From NCBI GenBank assembly GCA_902490405.1, contig CABUDS010000043.1:1-14352 (forward strand): a stretch of DNA of 14,352 nt, read 5' to 3'. The number at the start of each line of letters is the position of its first letter. The first letter of the stretch is position 1. Positions 1 to 6,314 of this stretch are shown here, piece by piece. The position numbers were made by a program, and so were the translations under genes. The notes under the pieces are model-generated. The model made no database searches, was not told the origin of the DNA, and worked only from the letters and a program-made list of their open reading frames with translations. The stretch is from an uncultured Collinsella sp. Lineage in GTDB: Bacteria; Actinomycetota; Coriobacteriia; Coriobacteriales; Coriobacteriaceae.

Positions 1-23
1 CGAGCGGGGGCTCCTATCTTTTT
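1..23 (+). terminator. possible 3' part of an upstream terminator (cut by window edge)
   Basis: A short GC-rich stretch with a GAGC/GCTC inverted pair at 2-5 and 10-13 is followed by a T-rich run at 17-22. It could be the right arm and tail of an intrinsic terminator whose left arm lies outside the window. The visible stem is only 4 bp, so the call is weak. Confidence 0.3.
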
Positions 24-101
24 AGTGCCCTCGGATTGGGTCATAGTGTCTGTCGTTGTCAAAACATCGACGTTGTGGCAGATGCCAACGACTACCCCTT
101 T

Positions 102-170
102 AAGTTGCGGTGGAATAGGGACTAAATGGGAGCCTCAGAGGCCAAAAGAGTCCTTATTCCACCGCAACTT
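102..170. repeat. 22-bp inverted repeat forming a long hairpin upstream of cutC
   Basis: The arms at 102-123 and 149-170 are complementary over 22 bp with a single G-T wobble. They enclose a 25-base interior that itself contains GCCTC-A-GAGGC (132-142). Complementarity continues imperfectly outward through CCCC (95-98) and GGGG (about 174-178), giving a stem of roughly 30 bp. No T-run follows, so it is not a standard intrinsic terminator. It lies 58 bases before the cutC start. Such long intergenic palindromes are often dispersed repeats (REP or MITE-like). That assignment is inference. Confidence 0.8.
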
Positions 171-228
171 CATGGGGGTGTGTGACAATGCCCGTCGGAA
201 AACATCTGCTGTCTTCGGGGGTCTATCT

Positions 229-906
229 ATGCTGTACGAGTTTTGTGCCGAGAACTTTGAGCGGGTGCCGGCGGCCATTAAGGCCGGTGCGAGTCGTATT
301 GAGCTGTGCGACAACCTTGCCGTTGGCGGCACCACACCTTCCGCCGGCGTTATCAGCGCTACGGTCAGCTACGCTCACGAGCACGATGCGCGGGTGATGT
401 GCATGATTCGTCCGCGTGGTGGCGACTTTCATTACAACCAGGATGAGCTGCGCATGATGGAGATGGACCTGGGCCTTGCTGTGAGCGCCGGCGTTGACGG
501 CCTGGTCTTTGGCTGCTGCAAGCCCTGTGCCGGCGGCTGGGCGCTCGACGAGCTCACTCTCGGCGCCCTCGTTATGGCTACGGGCTGCGCGACCGAGGAG
601 TGCAAGCGCGAGTCCCTTGACATCACCTTCCACATGGCATTTGACCAGCTCTCGCCCGAGGCTCAGCTCGATGCGATTGATACACTTGCCGACTGCGGCG
701 TTACGCGCATCCTGACGCATGGCGGCGCGGCCGGTACGTCGATCGAGGATAATTTCGATCACCTGGCTCGTTTAATCGAGTATGCGGGCGATCGGTTGAC
801 CATCCTTCCCGGCGGCGGTATCACCACGGCCAACCGCGAAACCGTGGCTGCGGCACTGGGCGTCTCCGAGCTCCATGGCACCAAGATCGTGCCGCTGGAG
901 GTGTAA
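229..906 (+). CDS. cutC: CutC family protein (PF03932)
   Basis: This 225-residue TIM-barrel protein is of the CutC family, historically linked to copper homeostasis. Its biochemical role is still unclear, and it is probably cytoplasmic. Family signatures are visible: RIELCDNLAVGGTTPS (residues 23-38), MIRPRGGDF (59-67), TFHMAFD (133-139), RILTHGG (160-166) and LPGGGI (193-198). The length is slightly below the usual 240-250. I chose ATG 229 because homology begins there. The frame is open back to 25, but that extension runs through the long hairpin and does not resemble the family. Two positions differ from the forms I know: FHRAFD is FHMAFD, and LTSGG is LTHGG. The next gene starts 3 bases after the stop and uses a ribosome-binding site overlapping the end of cutC, so the two are surely co-transcribed. 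I see no clear promoter. Confidence 0.9.
   Translation: MLYEFCAENFERVPAAIKAGASRIELCDNLAVGGTTPSAGVISATVSYAHEHDARVMCMIRPRGGDFHYNQDELRMMEMDLGLAVSAGVDGLVFGCCKPCAGGWALDELTLGALVMATGCATEECKRESLDITFHMAFDQLSPEAQLDAIDTLADCGVTRILTHGGAAGTSIEDNFDHLARLIEYAGDRLTILPGGGITTANRETVAAALGVSELHGTKIVPLEV
897..903 (+). promoter_or_regulatory. ribosome-binding site overlapping the cutC stop codon
   Basis: GGAGGTG lies in the last codons of cutC, just before its TAA at 904-906. The GGAGG core is 8 bases before the GTG start at 910. The arrangement implies translational coupling and supports the GTG start. Confidence 0.75.
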
Positions 907-909
907 CCT

Positions 910-1707
910 GTGGCACTGGTATTTGACGTTCAGCAGGCGAGCGGCAAGCCCGACGATAATCGTCGCCCGGGCACCGCGTGTCCCTTTTGCGACACGGAGG
1001 GGCTCGCCAACATCATCCAGCGCGATGGTGACTGCATTTGGCTCGAGAACAAGTTCAAAACCCTGCGCGCCACCCGTCAAACCGTGTTGATTGAATCGGC
1101 AGATCACGATGCCGACTTGGTGACCTATGCGCCAGACGAGCTGCATCATGTGATGCGGTTTGCCCTGGGCTGTTGGCAGCAGATGATCGATTCCCAACAG
1201 TACCGCAGTGTGCTCATGTACAAGAACAAAGGCCCGCTTTCGGGCGGCAGTCTCGTCCATCCACACATGCAGATTGTGGGCTTGGAGCAGGAAGACGGCT
1301 ATGCTTCGCTGACTTCCGCCAATTTCGAAGGCATCAATGTTTGGCAACAGGGGAGAATCTCGGTCAACATCTCAACCGAACCGATTATGGGATTCTTTGA
1401 GGTTAACGTCTCGGCTCCACAGGGAATCGCCGCCAGCGACGACGCCCGCGACCAAGCCGAAGCGGACCTGTTTGCCGACGCGATTCAGGTGGCCCTGCGC
1501 TATATCCTGCACGAGCACCACGGCGGCCGCGCGGAGTCGTACAACTTGTTCTTCTACCACATGGACGGCCGGACCATTGCCAAGGTGTTGCCGCGTTGGG
1601 TGGTTTCGCCCTACTTTGTCGGTTATCGTTTGGCCCAGGTCAATGCCGAGACCACGCTCGGTATCGATGCAGAGCGCCTGCGTGCGCATCTGGAAACGCT
1701 CGCATAG
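910..1707 (+). CDS. GalT-like HIT-superfamily nucleotidyltransferase (DUF4931-like)
   Basis: This 265-residue protein resembles the galactose-1-phosphate uridylyltransferase branch of the HIT superfamily. CPFC (residues 24-27) matches the N-terminal zinc-ligand pair of GalT-type proteins. SGGSLVHPHMQI (111-122) carries the HxHxQ motif, whose central histidine becomes nucleotidylated in GalT. A second segment, HHGGRAESYNLFFY (around 198-211), follows. At 265 residues it is shorter than true class I GalT (about 350), and there are no other galactose genes here, so the substrate is unknown. It starts with GTG behind a strong Shine-Dalgarno sequence within the end of cutC. Coupling to cutC suggests the two act in one process or simply share expression. 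There is no signal peptide. The 3' end faces the convergent symporter gene with a 30-base gap. Confidence 0.8.
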   Translation: MALVFDVQQASGKPDDNRRPGTACPFCDTEGLANIIQRDGDCIWLENKFKTLRATRQTVLIESADHDADLVTYAPDELHHVMRFALGCWQQMIDSQQYRSVLMYKNKGPLSGGSLVHPHMQIVGLEQEDGYASLTSANFEGINVWQQGRISVNISTEPIMGFFEVNVSAPQGIAASDDARDQAEADLFADAIQVALRYILHEHHGGRAESYNLFFYHMDGRTIAKVLPRWVVSPYFVGYRLAQVNAETTLGIDAERLRAHLETLA

Positions 1708-1737
1708 CGAGGCGAACGCCTGCGAAAAGTGTGCTGC

Positions 1738-2736
1738 CTAGCGTGCCATGGCGTCGCGGCCGGCCTCGACGCGCTTGCGCTGGGCGGCGCGCTCCTCGCC
1801 GGTTAGACGCTCAAAGAGATGCCCGATAAACGAGGCAAGTACCTGCTGAAACAGCGTTCCGCACATGACGGGAAACACGACCTCGCCGGGAAAATACTGC
1901 GTGGCGATGACGGCGCCCGAAGAGATATTGCGCATGCCGCAGGTAAAGCACATGGTGGTCGTCTCGCTATACGGCAGGTGCAACGCGCGGGCGACCAGAA
2001 TGCCGACGACAAAGCCGCTGATGGCGAAGGTCAAAATAAAGAGGGCGACTTCCAGGCGCACCGCATTCATGTGCAGCACGTACTCGCTCATGGCGGTGGA
2101 GTTGGAGGCGATGACACCCATCATCATGAACTTGCAGGCGGGCGAAAGCGCGGGGGAGAGTTTCTCGTGTCCCCATCCGCGCGTGAACTCGTTGATCACG
2201 ATGCCGAGCACGGCGGGGATGGCGATCATAAAGGCCATGTTCTGCATCATGCCCGGAACATCGATTGCAACGGTGGCACCCAGCAGGAGCTTAAGCGTGA
2301 GCGGAATCGTGACGGGCGAGATGACCGAGGACGTCAGGATGATGGTGAGCGCGAGCGGGCCGTTGCCGCCGAACATGCTGATCCACATAAAGGCGGTGAC
2401 TGCCACGGGTACGCTGTACTCGAGCACGATGCCGCAGACAAGGTTTGGGTTGGAACCAAAGAACAGTGAGCCCATGGCATACGCCGCGATGGGGATGAGC
2501 ACGGCCGAGACAAATAACGCCAAAATCAGATGCAGGGGACGGCGGAACACCTCGGCCACCTGGTGAAAGGTGTTGCTGAGCGCACCTTGGAACGTCATAA
2601 AGGCAAACAGGGCGGGAACGATTGGCTTGAGCACGCCGATCTGCTGGGGAAAGAGCACGCCGAGCGTCACGCAAATCGGAACGATGACCTGCATGTGCCC
2701 CGCGAGAAACTTGCCCAGTCCAACCCATTGCTTCAT
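1738..2736 (-). CDS. BASS-family sodium/solute symporter (bile acid:sodium symporter fold)
   Basis: This is a 332-residue integral membrane protein with about nine or ten hydrophobic segments, of the bile acid:Na+ symporter superfamily (PF01758). Recognisable features are the hydrophobic N-terminal repeat with FMTFQGAL (46-53), the central LEYSVPVAVTAF (105-116), and TCGMRNISSGAVIA (265-278), which corresponds to the conserved RN-containing motif in the second inverted repeat. The C-terminus is charged and cytoplasmic-looking. Substrates in this family range from bile acids to pantothenate, pyruvate and other organic anions. Nothing here fixes the substrate, and the tempting bile-acid reading for a gut bacterium is not supported. 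The start at 2736 has AGGGAG about 12 bases upstream on the minus strand. The gene is divergent from recJ, with a 223-base shared intergenic region. Confidence 0.82.
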   Translation of the reverse strand: MKQWVGLGKFLAGHMQVIVPICVTLGVLFPQQIGVLKPIVPALFAFMTFQGALSNTFHQVAEVFRRPLHLILALFVSAVLIPIAAYAMGSLFFGSNPNLVCGIVLEYSVPVAVTAFMWISMFGGNGPLALTIILTSSVISPVTIPLTLKLLLGATVAIDVPGMMQNMAFMIAIPAVLGIVINEFTRGWGHEKLSPALSPACKFMMMGVIASNSTAMSEYVLHMNAVRLEVALFILTFAISGFVVGILVARALHLPYSETTTMCFTCGMRNISSGAVIATQYFPGEVVFPVMCGTLFQQVLASFIGHLFERLTGEERAAQRKRVEAGRDAMAR

Positions 2737-2818
2737 ATGCTCTTGTGACTCCCTTTGCTCGTGAATCCGTTTTGAATGGATATGCTAGACGCTCGCATGC
2801 GTCCGTGCGTCAGAAACG

Positions 2819-2833
2819 CTCGAATATTTCGAG
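2819..2833. promoter_or_regulatory. 15-bp perfect palindrome in the divergent region (candidate operator)
   Basis: CTCGAA-TAT-TTCGAG is a perfect palindrome with a 3-base centre, between the symporter start (2736) and the -10 box at 2898. Its size and symmetry fit a dimeric regulator site. No regulator gene is adjacent, so the role is inferred. Confidence 0.4.
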
Positions 2834-2871
2834 GCTATTACCGCCCTCGTTTATCGAAACCGCGGCGTGCT

Positions 2872-2903
2872 GGACGTTGTGCGTCCGTGCCGCACGGTAT
2901 AAT
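2872..2903 (+). promoter_or_regulatory. promoter of the recJ-rsh operon with overlapping inverted repeats
   Basis: A perfect -10 hexamer TATAAT sits at 2898-2903. The -35 is weak: TTGTGC at 2877-2882 gives a 15-base spacer. Two perfect 5-bp inverted repeats, GGACG-TTGTG-CGTCC (2872-2886) and CCGTG-CCG-CACGG (2885-2897), fill the -35 and spacer. They are candidate repressor or activator sites. Transcription would start near 2910. Confidence 0.55.
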
Positions 2904-2959
2904 AAATCCGTTCAACAGATCTGCCTGCCGAAGCGGGCATACACAGAGGACTCATCGCT

Positions 2960-3025
2960 ATGAACCGTGAGAGGTATCGCGGCGACCTGCCCCTATCGGG
3001 GGTGGGCGCCTATGTCATCGCTTAA
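2960..3025 (+). CDS. possible 21-residue leader peptide overlapping the recJ start
   Basis: An ATG at 2960 with AGAGGA 9 bases upstream (2945-2950) opens a 21-codon frame. It begins MNRERYRGDL and ends with TAA at 3023-3025, 14 bases inside the recJ reading frame. The position suggests translational coupling of recJ to a leader ORF. No homology is recognised. It could also be chance, or the true start could lie elsewhere. Confidence 0.3.
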   Translation: MNRERYRGDLPLSGVGAYVIA

Positions 3026-6000
3026 GACGACGCATCGCTGGGCGGTCGCTCGGCAAAACCCCGAGCTCGAAAAGGAGTTTTCGGCTGGCCTGGGCATACC
3101 CGGGCTGGTGGCGCGCATTATGGTTGCGCGCGGCATTACATCCATCGAAGAAGGCCAGCTGTTTTTGACGCCTTCGCTCGATCGCGACTGGGCCGACCCG
3201 CTCGTTATTCCGGGCATGGCGGTCGTCGCCGACCGCGTTGAGCGCGCTATTCGCAGCCACGAGCACATTGCGGTCTTTGGCGATTTTGATGTTGACGGTA
3301 TTACGTCGACCTGCCTGTTGACCGAGGCATTGCGCACGTTTGGCGCCGATGTCACGCCGTTTATTCCGCATCGCTTTGACGAGGGCTACGGCCTGTCGCG
3401 TGCGGCGCTCGACCGCGTCAACGAGCTCGCCCAACCCAACCTGATTGTGACCGTCGATAACGGTATTGCCGCCAAGGAAGAGGTTTCCTATCTGGAGAGC
3501 CTGGGGATCGATTTGGTGGTCACGGACCATCACGAGCCCTCCGACCAGGTGCCGCAGGGCGTGCCCCTGACCGACCCCAAGCTCGAGGACGAGGGTCCCT
3601 CGCGCGAGCTTGCCGGTGCCGGCGTGGCGCTCAAGCTGGTGCAGGTCCTGGGCGAGCGTTTGGGCAAGCCGTCGTATTGGCGTTCGCTGATAGAGGTCGC
3701 AGCGCTGGGCACCGTGTCCGACATGATGCCGCTCACGCCCGAGAATCGCGCACTGGTCGCCGAGGGCATCCAGCAGATGCGCGTGACGGCCCGCCCCGGC
3801 TATATCGCGCTTGCCGCACTTGCCAAGGCCGACCTTTCTACCATTACGGCCGACGGCCTGTCGTTTTCGCTCATCCCTCGTCTGAATGCTGCCGGCCGCA
3901 TGGCTGATCCCAAGCTGGCGCTCGACCTGCTGCTTGCCCGCGACCCCATCGAAGCGAGCGCTCTTGCCGCCGAGCTCGAGGAAATCAATCGCCAACGCCG
4001 CGAGATCGAGGCCGAGCTTACGCGCGATGCCATGGCGAAGGTCGAGGAGACTTATGACGGCGGGCGCGCAATCGTCGTGGGCGGTGAGGGCTGGCACGAG
4101 GGCGTCAAGGGCATCGTGGCGAGCCGCCTGGCCAATCGCTACCACGTGCCGGCGCTGCTCTTCTCGATTGAGGACGGCATTGCACGCGGATCGGGCCGCT
4201 CGGTGGGCAAAGTCAACCTGTTCGACGCCGTCGAGCGTTGCTCCGACCTGCTGATTCGCCGCGGCGGGCATGCCGGTGCGGTGGGCGTGACCATCGAGGC
4301 GTCCAAGCTCGATGAGTTCCGTCGTCGCCTTTCCGCCGTGCTGTCCGAGCTTCCCGCCGAGGACTTTGAGGACACCGACGAGGTTGCCGCCACCGTCGAC
4401 CTCTCCGAGCTGAATATCGAGACTATCGAGCAGATTTCTCGTCTTGAGCCGTTTGGCCAGGGCAATAAGGTGCCGCTTCTGGCCGCCGAGGGCGTGACGA
4501 TGTGCGATCGCGCCGTGGTGGGCAAAACCGGCGAGCACATGCGCTTTGTGGCGACCGATGGCGCCGCGAGTGTGCCGGCCATCATGTTTCGCGTGCCGCA
4601 GATCGATAGGCTCATCAATTGCGACAGCGCCGTCGACTTGGTGTTCGAGGCCGTGGCCGAGCATTGGCAAGGTCGCGTAAAGCCAAAGCTCATGATCAAG
4701 GATGTCTTGGTCCGCGATACCACGGCGCCCAGCGTTGGCGACCCGGCATGTGAGCTTCGCCGCGGCGTGGAGCCTGCGGACGCCGGTCTTCGTCTGGAGT
4801 CCCGCAAGCGCCAAACGCTCGCCCAGCTTTCCTATACCGAGCTCACGCGCTCGCTTATCCATAGCTTTATCGGATCGAACCAGCCGCACCGCGCGCAGGT
4901 TGAGGCGCTCGATGCCTTGGCCGACCACCAGAGCGTCTTGGCCGTTATGGGAACGGGCCGCGGCAAGTCTCTCATCTTCCATGTACATGCTGCGCGCGAG
5001 GCTGTCCTTCGCGGACGTGCGAGCATCTTTGTCTATCCGCTGCGTGCGCTTGTTGCCGACCAGGCCTATCACCTCTCGTCGACGATGGCAGCGCTTGGCA
5101 TTGGCGTTGGCGTGCTGACCGGCGAGACCGTGGAGGCCGCACGCGATGATGTGTTCGCCGGCCTAGCTTCGGGCCGCACCGGTATCGTGCTCACGACGCC
5201 CGAGTTCCTATCTATCCACCGTGACCGCTTCGCGCGTTCGGGCCGCATCGGCTTTGTCGTTATCGATGAGGCGCACCACGCCGGCCTTGCCAAGGGCGGC
5301 GACCGCAGCGCCTATCTCGACATGCCCGATATCCTCAAAGCCCTGGGCGACCCGGTTGTTATGGCTGCGACGGCCACCGCGACGGCTCCGGTCGTGGCCG
5401 AGCTTGCCCGCATGCTGCCGATTACTCGCACGGTGGTCGACGAGACGGTGCGCGAGAACCTGCAGCTCGAGGACGACCGCGACCTTGCGAGCCGCGAGAA
5501 TCGTTTGGTGTCGATCGTGGCGACGGGGGAGAAGACCGTCATTTACGTCAATTCGCGCGACCAGTCCGTGGCGCTCGCCAAGACGTTGCGCAAACGCGTG
5601 CCAGACTGTGCGACCCATATCGCGTTCTATAACGCCGGGCTCGCGCGTTCCGATCGCCGCCGCGTAGAGGAAGCGTTTCGTGACGGAAACCTCAGTTGCA
5701 TCGTTTCGACCTCTGCCTTTGGTGAGGGCGTGAACTTGCCCGATATCCGCCATGTCGTGCTCTACCACATGCCCTTTGGCGCCATCGAGTTCAACCAGAT
5801 GAGCGGACGCGCCGGTCGCGACGGCCAACCTGCCGTGATTCACCTGCTCTATTCGTCGCGTGACGCTCGCATTAACGAGCGCCTACTCGACTGTTACGCG
5901 CCCGAGCGCGATGAGCTTGTCACGCTCTATCGAGCGCTGCAGACCATGTGGCGCTCCAACCGTGGCAAGACGGGGGACGATTCATTCTGCGCAAGCGATA

Positions 6001-6299
6001 TCGACATTGCGCAGATGTGCCTTGCCATCGATGCTCGCACGCCGGTCGACGAGCGCTCGGTGGAAAGCGGCCTGGGAATCTTCGAAGAGCTCGGTTTCTG
6101 TCGCGTTTCGGGGTTTGACGATACGCGTCGCATCGCGATGGCCGAAAACCCTGGCCGCGTGCAATTGAGCAGGTCAATTCGCTATTTGGAGGGCTTGCGC
6201 TCGCGCATGGAGTTCTCGGCTTTCCGGAGCTGGGCGCTCGATTCGTGCGCTTCTGATATGCTAGCCAAAGTTAACCGCCCGATCGTACCGCGGGCCTAG
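3012..6299 (+). CDS. recJ: RecJ single-strand exonuclease fused to a RecQ-type helicase
   Basis: Two complete enzymes are joined in one protein of about 1095 residues (numbered from ATG 3012). The RecJ half has the DHH phosphoesterase motifs: DFDVDG (91-96), TVDNG (147-151), TDHH (171-174), ALGTVSDMMP (231-240) and RLNAAGRM (290-297). The DHHA1 motif GGHAGAVG (418-425) follows, then an OB-like segment (about 465-570). The helicase half has Walker A GTGRGKS (647-653), DEAH (752-755), ATATAT (786-791) and QMSGRAGRDG (929-938). I see no clear RecQ-C zinc cysteines or HRDC domain. The C-terminal 130 residues look like a winged-helix tail. RecJ degrades 5' ends of single strands and RecQ unwinds ahead of it, as in RecF-pathway repair. 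ATG 3012 follows GGGGGTG at 2998-3004. A GTG at 2967 is in frame but lies in the leader. The gene ends 15 bases before rsh. Confidence 0.92.
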   Translation: MSSLKTTHRWAVARQNPELEKEFSAGLGIPGLVARIMVARGITSIEEGQLFLTPSLDRDWADPLVIPGMAVVADRVERAIRSHEHIAVFGDFDVDGITSTCLLTEALRTFGADVTPFIPHRFDEGYGLSRAALDRVNELAQPNLIVTVDNGIAAKEEVSYLESLGIDLVVTDHHEPSDQVPQGVPLTDPKLEDEGPSRELAGAGVALKLVQVLGERLGKPSYWRSLIEVAALGTVSDMMPLTPENRALVAEGIQQMRVTARPGYIALAALAKADLSTITADGLSFSLIPRLNAAGRMADPKLALDLLLARDPIEASALAAELEEINRQRREIEAELTRDAMAKVEETYDGGRAIVVGGEGWHEGVKGIVASRLANRYHVPALLFSIEDGIARGSGRSVGKVNLFDAVERCSDLLIRRGGHAGAVGVTIEASKLDEFRRRLSAVLSELPAEDFEDTDEVAATVDLSELNIETIEQISRLEPFGQGNKVPLLAAEGVTMCDRAVVGKTGEHMRFVATDGAASVPAIMFRVPQIDRLINCDSAVDLVFEAVAEHWQGRVKPKLMIKDVLVRDTTAPSVGDPACELRRGVEPADAGLRLESRKRQTLAQLSYTELTRSLIHSFIGSNQPHRAQVEALDALADHQSVLAVMGTGRGKSLIFHVHAAREAVLRGRASIFVYPLRALVADQAYHLSSTMAALGIGVGVLTGETVEAARDDVFAGLASGRTGIVLTTPEFLSIHRDRFARSGRIGFVVIDEAHHAGLAKGGDRSAYLDMPDILKALGDPVVMAATATATAPVVAELARMLPITRTVVDETVRENLQLEDDRDLASRENRLVSIVATGEKTVIYVNSRDQSVALAKTLRKRVPDCATHIAFYNAGLARSDRRRVEEAFRDGNLSCIVSTSAFGEGVNLPDIRHVVLYHMPFGAIEFNQMSGRAGRDGQPAVIHLLYSSRDARINERLLDCYAPERDELVTLYRALQTMWRSNRGKTGDDSFCASDIDIAQMCLAIDARTPVDERSVESGLGIFEELGFCRVSGFDDTRRIAMAENPGRVQLSRSIRYLEGLRSRMEFSAFRSWALDSCASDMLAKVNRPIVPRA

Positions 6300-6314
6300 G
6301 GGAAGGGGACCTCG

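Noticed and set aside
25..228. N-terminal extension of CutC
   Set aside because: It would translate the 22-bp-stem hairpin and does not resemble CutC. Family homology starts exactly at ATG 229.
1708..1737. Terminator between the convergent GalT-like and symporter genes
   Set aside because: AGGCG-AA-CGCCT is present, but the stem is short and there is no T-run on either strand.
3015..5072. Long minus-strand open frame (685 codons) opposite recJ
   Set aside because: It is a shadow of the GC-biased recJ frame. Its translation shows low-complexity, H/R/A/G-rich composition and no family motif.
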